Source: Phaeotremella fagi (taxonomy: Eukaryota; Basidiomycota; Tremellomycetes; Tremellales; Phaeotremellaceae). Taken from it: a stretch of DNA of 64,000 nt. Positions 1 to 12,337 of this stretch are shown piece by piece (the first letter of the stretch is position 1; each line of letters begins with the position of its first letter). Below the pieces are notes generated by a model, which was given only the letters and a program-made list of their open reading frames with translations, searched no databases and was not told the DNA's origin. The stretch is taken from assembly GCA_001599715.1 (NCBI GenBank), contig BCHU01000008.1, positions 868,001 to 932,000 of the forward strand, in the 5' to 3' direction. The translations under genes were made by a program, and so were the position numbers.

Positions 1-527
1 TCCTTATCATATCAACCTGAACTTAGTCAGAGAGAAATCTCCTACACCATGTATAAGCTCACAGTCATATCACGACCTTCTTCCCCTGTTATACCGGTCA
101 AGGAAATGTCGAAAGATTTTTTACAAAACGGGGCCAAAGGAATTAACATCTCTAAATAATAACCGATAGATCTTCCAAGATGACATTGATGAGTATAAGA
201 TCCACCAGGTAACAATCCAGGATGAAACAAGAACGATGTACCTACATCCCAAATCAATTTGAGTTGCTTCTCCTGGGATAAAAGATTTAACTTACCAGTA
301 ACTGAGATCTCAACTGTACTACCATTAGTCACTCTCTCCACTAATCTCAATAGATTGATCTCATAATCTCTCAAGCCAACGTGTACATCCTCTGATCGTA
401 TTCTATCTATCCTTATCGATTTACCTGATAGGATTGAGAGTAGGAGACGTTGTCGCAGATTTTTGTGGCCTGTGAATCTGAGGAGATCTGATTTGGGTTT
501 TGTGGGATTCGCACTGGAGACTGCCAT
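1..527 (-). CDS. RCL1: RNA 3'-terminal phosphate cyclase-like protein Rcl1, 5' part only
   Basis: This is the N-terminal part of Rcl1, the nucleolar cyclase-like protein of the U3/SSU processome needed for 18S rRNA maturation. Exon 1 (527-63) encodes 155 residues with the family signatures RFTGHKNLRQRLLLSILSGK, IRSEDVHVGLRDYEINLLRL, a VTNGSTVEI strand and FHPGLLPGGSYTHQC. An intron (62-17, GTGAGC to TTCAG, with CTGAC branch site) leads into exon 2 (16-1, VDMIR), which continues off the left edge. I chose the ATG at 527 because the reading frame upstream shows no family similarity. About 155 of roughly 370-400 residues are present. Identification is from conserved blocks and is secure. Rcl1 is regarded as lacking the catalytic activity of true cyclases; that is family knowledge, not visible here. 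Confidence 0.9.
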
Positions 528-793
528 TTTTTGAATAGACTTTGGGGGTGTCTGATACTTCCTCTTGATTCCAGTTGAAATGTTAGCGAGAAAAGCGAAG
601 ATGGATAAATGTATAGGTAAATGCAAAAACAGGTATATAGAAGTAGCTGGCTAGGTAGCTATAAGCTGGTAAATATTTTGAACTTTTAGATTCGTCACGT
701 GACCATGTCAGATACCACGTGGCCATTGTTTTGATCTTCCAGCTACTTATTCATCATCTCCTCTCTCAAACTGATCCCAACAACATCCTCAAG

Positions 794-2518
794 ATGCCTC
801 CTCGTAAATCATTCTCGACCACAACGCCATCTAGATCAAGAGGAGGAGGTATATCCAACCGCCCCTCAACTTCAAGAAGAGGAAGGCACCCTTTAGCAGA
901 ATCATCAACTTCTCAACGTACACCCAAACGTCAGAGACTAGACGATCAATCGCCCATCCCTACCACCTCCAGATCGCGTGTATCAAAACGTAGAAACGAA
1001 GTTCTAGACGCTGAATCATCGGAAATTGAGGAGACTATCGAGGAAACGAATACAACTGGTAATCATATAGTTGTAGATGAAGGAGTCAATTCTGTCAATG
1101 AATTGGAGGCCTGGCAGGATTTCGCCGTTGAACATTACGAAATCGTTGAACAGTTGCCTTTGGAACTTCATAGAAATTTCAGATTATTAAGAGAATTAGA
1201 TGATGATTGTCTAGGTGGGTCAAAATTTATTTCAGTTGATCACATCTAATCACGTATTTCGTTTTTAGCTCAAACGGAAAAACTACATACCCTCTTACGT
1301 GCATACATGGGACAAAGATTATCCAAAATTTTATCACCCACGGACAAAGACATACAATCGAATGAAACGAGTACGGATGAGAGTAATCCCAAGAATGTAC
1401 GACCCGCCAAAGATTCTTCACCTACAGATTCAGAAGTTCAGGAAACAATAGAAGAGACAACTGAAACTCAAGCTGTGGAGGATACGATTTTGTCGGAATT
1501 GTTACATGCAGATGAAGGCAAGGGACACGCTGAGGAGATGGGAATGCCATTACCTGATGGTGCTGGAGGGTTGGTCCTTCCGCCTCCAGAGGAGGTTTTA
1601 CCAGAGGTCGAACCGCGAAATGAATTTCCACATAGAGACGACAATGGTTTGATCAGCTCGGAATCTTCTGGCACAGTTGGAGGCAAAATAGTTCATGTGA
1701 ATGGATCAAATGGCGAGGACGAACCCTCTGGAAGTCAATCATTGATCGTAAACGATTCGGGAATGACGAAAAGGAAAGCACTCGCTCAAATGCTTTTACC
1801 CCAGATTTCCAAATTAGGACGAGAGATCGTACGAAACGGCGAAGAGAAAGTAGCAATAGCGATCGGTGCATATAACGCCGTACGTCCCACATCCCAACAT
1901 CACTGACATCTTCAGATTGACAGACACATTCGATCCCTAGATTCTAAACTTGAAGCACACGAAACGTCTATCGTTTTAGGTTTACGACCGTCAACTCTTC
2001 CTTCCAGTCATCTCGATCAGTCATTGAATCTAGCTGGTGATAACGGATTATTACCTGAGAACGAAGAGAAAGCTGGTAGGAATCGTAAAGGAGGAAAGAA
2101 AGGACGGGGGAGGAAAAGTGCTGCGGTCATTGAGGAGGTCGCTGAAGTGGTTCCTTTGTTTGATACTGCTGATCCGTATGTCTTGTTTGATTTTCACTTT
2201 CTGACCGTGACGCGATTAGTCACGAACCGAGGTATTGCTATTGCCATGAAGTTTCTTATGGGGAGGTGGGTGATTTTGCTAGAATAATGTGGACGATACT
2301 GATGTCTCTTCTTCAACAGATGGTTGGTTGCGATGTGAGTGGTATCGATATTAGTTGGCTTCTCAAAGAGGGTAAGATACTGATGCTTCTTCTAGAACGA
2401 CGATTGTCCTCTCGAATGGTTCCATCTTCCTTGTGCAGGTTTGACCCATGCACCAACGGGGAAATGGTTGTGTAACGTGTGCAAACCTCCTACGGGTTTG
2501 GGTAGAGCTCATAAATAG
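794..2518 (+). CDS. ING-family PHD-finger protein (Yng2/Pho23-like)
   Basis: A chromatin reader of the inhibitor-of-growth family, expected in a histone acetyltransferase (NuA4) or deacetylase (Rpd3L) complex. Six exons (794-1214, 1269-1879, 1916-2175, 2220-2265, 2320-2334, 2396-2518) give 491 aa. The ING helix region is split by intron 1 (ELEAWQDFAVEHYEIVEQLP, then LLRELDDDC joined to AQTEKLHTLLRAY, about residues 118-157). A basic KGGKKGRGRK stretch precedes the C-terminal PHD finger, spread over exons 4-6: CYCHEVSYGEMVGC, NDDCPLEWFHLPC, then CNVCK, giving all C4HC3 ligands expected for H3K4me3 binding. The middle is acidic and disordered. I started at the ATG of MPPRK; an in-frame Met 25 codons upstream lacks conserved sequence. 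Exon 5 is only 15 nt. Whether it is Yng2, Yng1 or Pho23 cannot be decided from sequence alone. Confidence 0.88.
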
Positions 2519-2731
2519 AGAGTTTACAGATTCAGCTTGACGATCGTCCATTGAGGACTGTATAAAAATTGATGACGAAACTCGAATCACTTGCATGTAG
2601 TCATATGTATACTATCGATGACACCCATCATCTCCTCTCAAAATCAAGCAAGTTTCTTTCCCCGTTGGAAACCTTTCTTATCACTACCAACAAAATCAAC
2701 CTCACCTCCAAATGAAAATAATCCGAAAGAC

Positions 2732-3180
2732 TCACTCGACAGCAGTACTAGTCCCAACTTGAACTGGACTAGGATCTCTACTCTTAGCACCCATTTTAAA
2801 AGCATCAGGATGCAAGGACATAGTTTTAGCACCTTGTTCAAAAGCTCTTTGAGTCTGAGCAATATATTCTTGTCGGGTAGGAGCGACTTTATCGGTGGTA
2901 ACTGATAAACGACCTTCTTTGATGTTGATACCCTGTTGACGAAGTTGGGTCGTCTTCTCGGTCGTTTTGGTTGATATTGATTGTGAGGCTTTCATCGCTC
3001 CGTCTAAAGGTCGTCTTTTTGGTTAGGATAGGATAAGGATGGGATGGAGAGGAGGGACTTACACACTACACCTAGAAAGATTAGGAGGACGGTTAGGGAG
3101 GATACTATTTCGAATATTGTTCTGTTGGGGGTTAGGTGGGGCATGGGTTTTTGGATGGACTGGGAATGGACTCACGCCAT
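2732..3180 (-). CDS. Small single-pass membrane protein, unknown function
   Basis: Three exons (3180-3176, 3121-3063, 3003-2732) give 111 aa. The start has one hydrophobic helix (TIFEIVSSLTVLLIFLGVVY, about residues 3-22) followed by a polar, probably helical tail with KASQSISTKTTEKTTQLRQQ and a conserved-looking GINIKEGRLSVTTDKVAPTR segment. This is the layout of a short signal-anchored ER or mitochondrial membrane protein; I do not recognise the family. Exon 1 holds only ATG-GC, so the start is a guess: the frame stays open upstream to another ATG at 3324 that would add 48 residues. Splice sites (GTGAGT/CAG, GTAAGT/TTTAG) are good. It lies divergent to PRP17, about 90-235 bp away depending on the start used. 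Confidence 0.6.
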
Positions 3181-3414
3181 GATTGCAATGGGTTTATATG
3201 TTGATCTATCTCCTGTTCTTCTGTTGTATTTCGATAAGAACTTCCCATTTAAAGTGACGTGAATAACGAAGGTCGTCTGCGGAGGGTAAAGCTTACGTAA
3301 GATATTTTCCTCCCAGTCAACCATAGTTCTATGAATTCTTTTAATCCTTCAAATAGATACCATACAACAATTCAAAAAGACTCATCCATTCGAGTCAGAA
3401 GTATCCTCCCCAAT

Positions 3415-5611
3415 ATGTCCACTCTGATATCAGGATACGAGTCATCAGATGACGAAACGCCAACCGCGACTTCTTCATCAAATATCGTCATTCCAACGCC
3501 AGTTTTAGAAGAGGAAGACGACGATGAAGAAATAGAGGAACAGGCTAAAAAAGATGCGTTCGGTTTGGATCATGTTGATAAATCAAGGGGGGATGGGAAT
3601 AAAGTTGAGAAGAAGGGGTTGGAGGTGATGGCTGCACCTGATGTTTTACGGGAGGTATGTTATTCCGTCTTACTTACGCTGTTGTGCGATGTTGATGTTG
3701 TGTACTTTAGGATCCTAATGGTGCTGGAATGGCTATTATTGCTAGACCTACTGATAAGGTCATGAATGTTAATATCACTTATGAGGATATGACTCGACCA
3801 GTCGCTGGACCTGAAGATCCATTTAACAAGAAAAGAAATAAGGGAATGAACACTTTATCAGGTAAGTTGATTAAATGAAATCAATTTGGTTTGGATGTTA
3901 ACGTTGGTATCAGGACATGTCGAAGAACAAGCTATGGACAACTATTCCTTCTTAATACAACAAAGAACGTTCGAGGTCCACGGCTACGCCTTGAACCCAT
4001 CCATAACCCAAAACGATCAACCTATAATCGGTTCACTCACCCAAGCCCATGAAAACGGTTATCAAACCGCTGACATAGTTCGTCCAACCAAAGCCCAGAA
4101 AAAAGAAATGAAAAGGAAAAGAGGTCAAACCGGGGATCTAAGTATCGTAGATGGTGAAGGTAGTTATAAGGGACCTTGGGCTGAATGGGAAGGTGAAAAA
4201 GAAGTTGATGTTGTTGTTGAAGAGGAGGCTGAGGAGTGGCGAGAAGAGAAGAAACGTAGAGAAGAGGCTGTGGCTGAAGCTAAGGAGAAGATGAAGATTG
4301 CTAGAGAGGAGAAGAGTATCTTCCATGGTATGTGCTTTTTTTGGATCTCAATTTTGGATCATTCCTGATTTGTGGCCTTTTAGGAAAGGAATTGTTGGAT
4401 TACGCCGGAAGAACTTATATGCACATTCCTACCGATACCGATGTCAAACTCAATCCATCAGATGGGTCTGCTCCACCAAATTCTTTTTTACCAGAATCAT
4501 GTATTCATACTTGGGTAAGTATTTTCGTAGTAATCCATATAACCATCTGACACCATTCTAGACTGGACACAACAAAGGTGTCTCGGCAGTCAGATTATTC
4601 CCTAAAAGTGGTCATCTTCTTCTTAGTGGTAGTATGGACACGAAAGTTAAATTATGGGACGTCTATCACGAAGGTAATTGTCTGAGAACGTTCCTTGGTC
4701 ATACGCAAGCTATCAAGGATATAACGTTCAACAACAAGGGGACGAAATTCATTTCAACCTCTTACGACAGACAGATCAAATTGTGGGATACGGAAACTGG
4801 GAAATGTATTCAAGCTTTCTCGAATGGCAAAGTCGCCAATGTGGTCAAATTCAATCCTGATCCTGATAAGCAGAATATTTTCTTGGCTGGTATGCAGGAT
4901 AAAAAAATTATTCAGGTGGGTACTTGAGTTGTTTTTAATGTTTCTATTACTGATAATGTGGTGTAGTACGATTTACGTCAACATGAAATTGTTCAAACTT
5001 ATGATCAACATTTGGGTCCTGTTAATACTATAACGTTTGTCGATGATAATCGAAGATTCGTTTCGACTTCAGATGATAAAACTATTCGTGGATGGGATTG
5101 GGACATTCCAGTCGTCATCAAATACATCGCAGAACCATACATGCACTCGATGCCTGCAGTAACCTTACATCCAAGTAGTAAGTCGTGTAATCTGATCCTC
5201 TCATCCAATCGATACTAACCCACACAATCAGAAAAATACTTTGCATGTCAATCATTAGATAACCAAATCTTGGTTTACTCAGCCGATGGGAGTTTCAAGC
5301 AAAACAAGAAGAAAAGATTCGCGGGTCATACCACAGCTGGATACGCTTGTGCGATCGGTTTCTCACCTGACGGGAGATATATATCTTCGGGTGATGGAAG
5401 TGGTGATGTCGTGTTTTGGGATTTCAAGGGTGGAAAGATTCAGAAAAGGTTACGAGCTCATAAACAAGTTGTTATTGATCATGTTTGGTTACCTAATGAA
5501 CATGTGAGTTTGGGTTTGGATTTAGGGTTGGAGACGTTGGATGCTGATTCATTCTTTTAGTCAAAATTGGTTACTGCGTCTTGGGATGGATTGATCAAGT
5601 TATGGGCATAG
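3415..5611 (+). CDS. PRP17: Pre-mRNA-processing factor 17 (WD40 splicing factor)
   Basis: The spliceosomal WD40 protein Prp17/Cdc40, which acts at the second catalytic step of splicing. Eight exons (3415-3654, 3711-3861, 3914-4327, 4384-4514, 4562-4915, 4967-5177, 5232-5503, 5561-5611) give 607 aa. The N-terminus starts [14 protein letters not shown] and is acidic. The family block [20 protein letters not shown] is followed by [16 protein letters not shown] basic/acidic coiled stretch then leads to the [15 protein letters not shown] block. The C-terminal propeller begins [20 protein letters not shown] and ends [11 protein letters not shown], with repeated GH...WD repeats. I chose the start just before the conserved LISGY motif rather than an in-frame Met 28 codons upstream. 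The order and length match the family; identification is firm. Confidence 0.94.
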
Positions 5612-6255
5612 ATGGTGATGCGTGAATGCAGATGTAGATGATTCAATGAAGATGAAGATGGAGATCCAAGGGTTATGCATGTATCTTATTCCAATGATCT
5701 TTGATGTTACAGAATGATCTGCATCATTGTAGGGTGCGCCCTACTTTATACCTTATTTGCGCCCTTACCTTAGCTTGGACGGTTGCGCCTTCCTACCTCA
5801 CCACCACAACTAACTGGCCATACAATTCTATCCATTTCATTTCACTTCATTTCATTCATACCATTATCATTAATTCACTTAACCTCCAATAACGACTATC
5901 ATTACACTAAATTGTTCATAACATTCTCTTGGAGCTGTCAATAATCTACTTAACGAATAATACCAAAAACATAAACAAGACTTTACGCTTACCAATAACC
6001 ATCCCTCCCACAAAGAGACATCTAAGACATAGGAAAACACAGGCTCCGCTCGCCATCCTGTAAGTGTTTATTTTGATTTATTTGTCATCATTTCTTCATC
6101 ATAACCATCCCTACTCAGCCAGAGTCTAACTAACCATTGACATCTAGGTTATACAAACATATCCTATAATACATTACAGTAATTCATTCTCACACCATTT
6201 GACCACCCCCTTTCATTTTTCTCATTTCTCTTAAATCTTGGGCTACCCGCTCGCT
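5612..6255 (+). other. Long 5' leader of the MUB1 gene with a probable leader intron
   Basis: No coding region is seen between PRP17 and MUB1. The segment has a pyrimidine-rich stretch of CATTTCA-type repeats near 5833-5865 and a convincing intron-like element at 6060-6147: GTAAGT donor, CTAACTAAC branch region at about 6126-6134 and CTAG acceptor. That suggests the MUB1 mRNA starts upstream of 6060 and is spliced in its leader. Transcript ends cannot be located by eye. Confidence 0.45.
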
Positions 6256-9086
6256 ATGCGAGAATCAAATTACAGCTTCCCACCTCAAAACAGAGCTGTG
6301 GTTTCAATAACCCAACTAGTATATGATCGTCGAGGTAAGTACATTTTTACTTGCTTGCCTTGGATACAAGTACAAAGGGATTAATTAACGTCTGATTAAC
6401 AGCTTTGGATACCAGTAGCGTTCTAGCTATATTAAACAATTTAACTTCACTCACTTATCTAACTTCGACTTCACCACGTATAAGAGAAGTGTTAACGTTA
6501 GATGGAGGACTTGAACGATTACTCGATATACTCAGAGCATCGACTTTACCTAGGTATCATTATCCCCCACCTGATTTATGGGGATTGAACGGTCCACCAA
6601 CAGCCAAGGTTATACCTAACGATCGAGCTCTTCAATTGAGACATAGTTTGGCTTTTCAATGTGTCGTAAACATCGGTGTTCGTGGTAGTGAGACCATTCG
6701 AACTAGGGTGGTTCAAGCTGGTGCTTTAGATATCGTCGCTCAAATTCTAGAAAGTTGGTTAAAATTACATGGCGTTTCCATTTTCGCTGGTCCAATTGGT
6801 AGTCAGTCGGTCACCAATGAAATGCTGATAAATCAATCACGTCCTTCTTCGAATCCTCAATCTTCTACATACAGATCTCGATCGAGTGTTAGTCGACCTG
6901 TCCCTCAAACTAATACTCACTTGAACACCAATACCAACACGACTTTACCAGCTCGACCTTCGGTTTTGGCTCAATTCGTCGCTAACCTCACCGGTCGACC
7001 TGGACGACAGAACAACGACACAGACGTAGATATGGCTGATGGTGAACAAGATACTGAGGATGGAGCTAGTAACGGAACGGAGGATGTTAGTATGGAAATT
7101 GATATTGAAGTGGAAGATGATGGTGAACCTAGAGCTGGTCCAAGTACGACACCCAGAGCTCGTCAAGGTGTCCTACCACTTCCTATCAGTATACCCCCTA
7201 GGTCATCTTCGAGAGACGTACCAAGTCAAGGTTCAAGTGCTGGAAATTCATTCTCAGAAGACGCTATACCAAGAACAGCTTCGGTGAACAGTTTCGCTTC
7301 TGGTTCTTCGACCGCTGCAGAAATGCCTCTACCGATTAGACCACGAATGGTCATTGAAGATCCTGGTTCCAATCAATCCAGTCCTATGGGTACACCGACT
7401 AGAATGGAGATGAGAGAAAGAAGAAATACAGTCGTGGGTAGACCTATCACTGTTAACCTCGCACCTAGAAACGAACGACGACGCGAAACGACGGCTGGAA
7501 GTGGAACATCAGATGGTGGCGAGGATATGGATTTACCGACTGCAACAATGAACGCTGCTCGTATCGCTGCTGGTAATCAGGCTTTGGTAGCCGGTGGGGT
7601 TTTAACTGCAGGAGACGAACCAGCTAGACCACCACAGGTTGCTATTGTCGAAAACGCTCCGGCGGTTGAAGAGCAGGATCCGGCTGAAGCTGCAGCAGAA
7701 CAGATGAGAATGGACATGTTGGCTGGTGCACCACCCGGTCAACCTGGTGCTGCAACACCTCGAGCTGAAAACGCACCGGTACCTCAACAAGTGACTGCTA
7801 CTGGTGAACCTGAAGCTCAAGAACAAGCCCAAATCATCATTGCCAACGGTGCACCTAGAGGTTTCCATGATCTAGGCAGTTATGTTGGAATCAACGAGTT
7901 ACTCAATCCAGACGCAGACGCTTATTCAGATGACAGTATTTTGTTGGCCTTACAATTGTTAGCTTATTTATCGAAATACCCACATGTCAGATCAGCGTTT
8001 CATCATCCCCGTCGACCGTTACATCCAACATTCGAACTCAGACATCATCCATCTCTACCCACTCGACCTGCTTATTCCGAAACACCAAATATCTTCTCTT
8101 TGGTCGAAAGATTCACGTTCAGACCTTCGACAAGTGATTTACATTTATTCAAGATCCCACCTGAAATCCAATATTGGGCTTGTGTGATTATGCGAAACGC
8201 TTGTAGGAAAGATGATAGTCGGGGTGGAATCAGACAATGCGCTAGTATGTCTTGTGGGAAATGGGAAACTTTTGCTAGAGAATTCGCGAAATGTCGACGT
8301 TGTAGAAAAGCGAAATATTGTAGTAAAACTTGTCAATCTCGTGCTTGGGGTGAAGGTCATCGGTTCTGGTAAGAGGGCGTCTTGACTCATGTTTATACTT
8401 TTCGCTGACTCTAATACTTTAGGTGTAATCTGAGAACTGAGGGTGAACCTGGTACATCGGGTGGACCTTCTTCTGGACCACCTCCTCCAGGTGGAGATGA
8501 TGATGATGACGACGATCCACCGAACGATGGTAGAGGTCATCATCGTCATCACGCTACTGTTAGACATTACCATCCGTCGACTCAAAGAAACACTCAAAGA
8601 CCCGACCCTCGTCAAACTCAACCTACGCAAAATCAACACCAAACTCAAACTCAATCATCTCCCACACAAACCAACACTCAAGCATCGAATCTATTGGAAC
8701 TCGTAGAGTTTCATCGAGGTTTACCACAGAGATTGATGAATCTAAACCCCCAATCTCAACATCCTCATCCTCCACGAAGAATTTCAGGTGACCGATCAAC
8801 GAATCAAATGCCAAACCCTCCAGTCAGAAGTCATAATATACCATCAACAAGATCGGGGGAACCGACTTATCCAACACTGGCTCAACCTAGTCAAACGGAA
8901 GTTGGTGGATATTCGAATCTGTACATTAGGAATGAAGGTTATAACGTACCCCCTATCCTTGGTCCTGGATCTGATCAGTATTCACCTTCGACTGAGATTA
9001 GGAATCGTATGGATGGCTTGAGATTACCTAGGGAAAGTAGGAATAGCAATACTTCGAATTTAAGTGGGAGTGGGAGTGGACGATGA
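6256..9086 (+). CDS. MUB1: MYND-finger protein of the Mub1/SamB family
   Basis: A homologue of yeast Mub1 / Aspergillus SamB, a partner of the Ubr2 ubiquitin ligase that helps turn over the proteasome regulator Rpn4, and is linked to morphogenesis in filamentous fungi. Three exons (6256-6334, 6403-8368, 8423-9086) give 902 aa. The N-terminal family block is clear: NRAVVSITQLVYDRRALDTS followed by SPRIREVLTLDGGLERLLDI, an armadillo-like region reaching about residue 190. The middle (about 200-500) is low complexity and disordered. A second conserved helix block (DDSILLALQLLAYLSKYPHV) precedes the MYND zinc finger, whose cysteines run CASMSCGKW...CRRCRKAKYCSKTCQ...W-C across the last intron. 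The tail is Pro/Gln/His-rich. Exon 1 carries the most conserved N-terminus, which fixes the start. Confidence 0.9.
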
Positions 9087-9484
9087 GTACGGTAGTTTAA
9101 GTTTACAGTCATGGTTTATAAGTATAATTCACTTTCATAGTAAAGAGTTAGGTTAGGTTTCATTCAGTTGATTGGGTTTTCGTTTTTGTTGTTGAGATCA
9201 TTTCTTGGTAGAGATTAGTTTCGTAGCATGGGGATGAAATCATATGTTGTTTGTGATCGCCACTGGATACTAGATTTCACTGGAACTTTCTTTGTTTGAT
9301 TTTGCCACTGAAACCAATCAAAGACAACGACGTTCGGATTCGTGTAAATTTAAGAACAATACATTACATTCATATACCCAGCATTTGTCCATCTCATTGA
9401 CAAGAAGACAACCATATCATATACCATTAATTGAAACGAAAAGATAACATAATACAAAAAACATAGAAGCGTTTTTATAGAAAA
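9087..9484. other. Intergenic region between MUB1 and HSP78
   Basis: About 400 bp with no open coding signal: presumably the MUB1 3' UTR followed by the HSP78 promoter. A CCAAT pentamer occurs at about 9314 (accaatcaaag). CCAAT boxes are bound by the Hap complex, which regulates mitochondrial genes in fungi, but a single pentamer is weak evidence. A-rich sequence precedes the HSP78 start. Confidence 0.35.
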
Positions 9485-12337
9485 ATGCTGGTTCAAAAAC
9501 AAATATTTCGAAATTCTCTACGTCACCTACCCAAAACTCCTAACCCACTCATCAAATCATATCACCTAACCGTACGAACCCCTCTCACCGCAATCCTATC
9601 CCCAATCCAAAGAAGAACCTACGCAACACCACCAAACGGGTTTTCAGGTATCCGTTATCCCCCCAATCAGAGTTCACAATCCGAAAAGGGCGAAACGTTG
9701 AAACAATTCTCGATAGATCTAACTGAATTAGCTAGAAAGGGGAAATTGGATCCTACCATTGGGAGGGATGAGGAGATTAAGAGGACGGTTCAGATTTTGA
9801 GTAGGAGAACTAAATCTAATCCTGTGCTGCTTGGGTTACCGGGAGTTGGGAAGACTGCTATTCTGGAAGGGTTGGCTACTAGGATCATTAGGAAGGAGGT
9901 TCCAGAGGTATGTCCAGTTTCAAGAATGGTCATGAATAGCTGATTGAAATTCCTTTAGTCGATGCATAACAAACGGTTGCTCTCATTGGATCTCTCTTTG
10001 TTGCTCGCTGGCACTGGTGTGCGTGGAGAATTCGAAACTCGATTCAAGAATTTATTGAAAGATATCGAAGAGGAAGAGGGTCAGGTTATCTGTTTCATCG
10101 ATGAACTTCATACTCTACTTAATCTAGGTAAAACCGAGGGATCGATGGATGCTGGGAACATGCTTAAACCAGCTCTTGCTCGTGGATTACAGTTAGTTGG
10201 TGCAACCACCTTGGAGGAATATCGAAAAACCATAGAAAAGGACGCAGCTTTACAAAGACGTTTCCAACCTATCATGGTAAACGAACCAACGGTTGAATCA
10301 ACGATTTCAATCTTACGAGGATTGAAATCTCGATTCGAAGTTCATTTCGGAGTTCAAATCGCCGATTCAGCTTTGGTAACCGCAGCAGTTTATTCCGATA
10401 GATACATCTCAGACAGATATCTGCCCGATAAAGCTATCGATTTAGTGGACGAAGCTTCGTCAGCTTTGAAACTTGCTCAGGAATCTCGTCCGGTCGCTTT
10501 GGAACGTCTTGATAGGGAGATTGTTACTTTGGAGATTGAACGGGAAAGTTTGAAGAATGAAAGTGATCATTTCAGTACTAGTCGATTGGAGGTTGTTAGA
10601 CAAGAATTGGTTGAGAAGAAGGAAGAACAGAATAGGTTACTTGATTTATGGACTCAGGAGAGGGAACGGGTGGCTGAGATCAAGGCTATCAAGGAGGTAT
10701 GATTTGGCTTTTTGAATCCGCATGTCGATATTGACGTTTGTTTTAGCAAATTGAACAAGCTACGAACGATTTGGAAGTCGCTCAACGTAATGGAGAATTC
10801 GAGAAGGCTTCAAGACTCCGTTTCTCAACTATACCAATGCTTCAAGCTAAATTACCGAAAGTCAATGCAGAGTTAGCTATCGAGAACGAGGAAGAACCGA
10901 CCATGTCCGTGAAGGATCGTGTGACGAGTGAAGATATTGCTATTGTGTAAGTGGCTTTGTTGGTCGATGTCAAAAAGTGAAGTCTGACGTTGTTATAGTG
11001 TCGCAAAAGCCACCGGCATACCTGTTACCAACTTACTCAAAGGCGAACGAGAGCGTTTAGTTCATGTAAGTATATACACCTGGTCAGAGTTAATATCTGT
11101 AGATGGAAGATTCATTGAAAGAACGTGTTATTGGTCAAGACGCTGTAATAAGCTCCGTCGCCAATGCTGTCCGACTATCTCGAGCCGGTCTACAACCTCC
11201 TTCGAGACCATTGGCATCGTTCCTATTCCTAGGTCCAACAGGTGTAGGAAAGAGTGAACTTACGAAATCACTAGCGGAGTTCTTGTTCGCTGATGAAAAA
11301 CGAGCTTTGTACGTTGCTAGTGCTTGATTGTTTACTGACGTTACAGGATCCAACTCAACATGTCTGAATTCCATGATAAACATACGGTGTCTCGATTACT
11401 TGGTGCAACACCCGGATTTGTGGGGTATGAAGAAGGTGGACAATTGACTGAGGCTGTTCGTCGTCGACCTTATGCTGTTGTTGTTTTTGATGAGATCGAA
11501 AAGGCTCATCCTGTGAGTTGGTTTCGTGTTACCCACTGATGACCTTTATATTGATATTGTATCGTTTAGGACGTTGCCAATATCCTTCTTCAAATTCTTG
11601 ATGAAGGCGTTTTAACCGATGGTCAAGGTCGACAAGTCAGTTTCAAAAATACCATCATCTGTTTGACATCGAATTTGGGATCTGAGTAAGCTGCTGTTCT
11701 CGTTATTTCACCGAAATCCTTGACTAACAATACTTAGAGCACTGTATGAACCTGGAGCAACTCATCCTGATGGTTCCATAACCGAATCAACTCGTTCAGA
11801 AGTCTTAGCTGCAGTCGGTAGATTCTTCAAGCCGGAACTCATCAATCGACTAGATGAACAACTAGTGTTCAACAAACTACCTCCTTCCATCATACTTGAT
11901 ATCGTCAATCTTCGATTGAAAGAATTACAACATCGTCTTGATCCACGTAAAATTACTTTGGATGTAGATGAAGATGCTAGAGTTTGGTTAGCTGGGAAAG
12001 GTTATTCAGAGGTTTACGGTGCTAGATCTGTTCAGAGGGTCATTCGGGATAAAGTCTATAATCCTTTAGCGACTAGGTTGATTGATGGAGCTGTTAGGTG
12101 GGTTTTATTTCTTCATGTGGTTCAACATATTCATGTGCTGATTTGAATTCTAGGGACGAAGAGATTGTTCACATTTCAGTTGTGGATGACGAGATCTCTA
12201 TCACAAGTTCACCGGATCCTTCTTTACAATCTCTATCAGAAGCGGGTGCCGAAGAGCCAAGACCACTTGAGGTCTTGGAAGATGTTATGGAGGATGAGGA
12301 GGATTATCCATTGGAATCGTCAGTTGGGAGGGGTTAG
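9485..12337 (+). CDS. HSP78: Mitochondrial ClpB-type disaggregase Hsp78
   Basis: A mitochondrial Hsp100 chaperone that dissolves aggregates with mitochondrial Hsp70. Nine exons (9485-9907, 9959-10696, 10747-10946, 10999-11065, 11103-11308, 11347-11512, 11570-11685, 11738-12097, 12154-12337) give 819 aa. A basic, Ser/Thr-rich presequence (about residues 1-60) is followed directly by the first AAA module, so the Clp-N domain of bacterial ClpB is absent, as is usual for Hsp78. Walker A is GLPGVGKTA, Walker B is [13 protein letters not shown] coiled middle domain ([10 protein letters not shown]... [12 protein letters not shown]) separates it from the second module with Walker [10 protein letters not shown], Walker [13 protein letters not shown] and sensor TSNLGSE. 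The C-terminal block [17 protein letters not shown] is standard. The extreme C-terminus is acidic. Confidence 0.94.
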
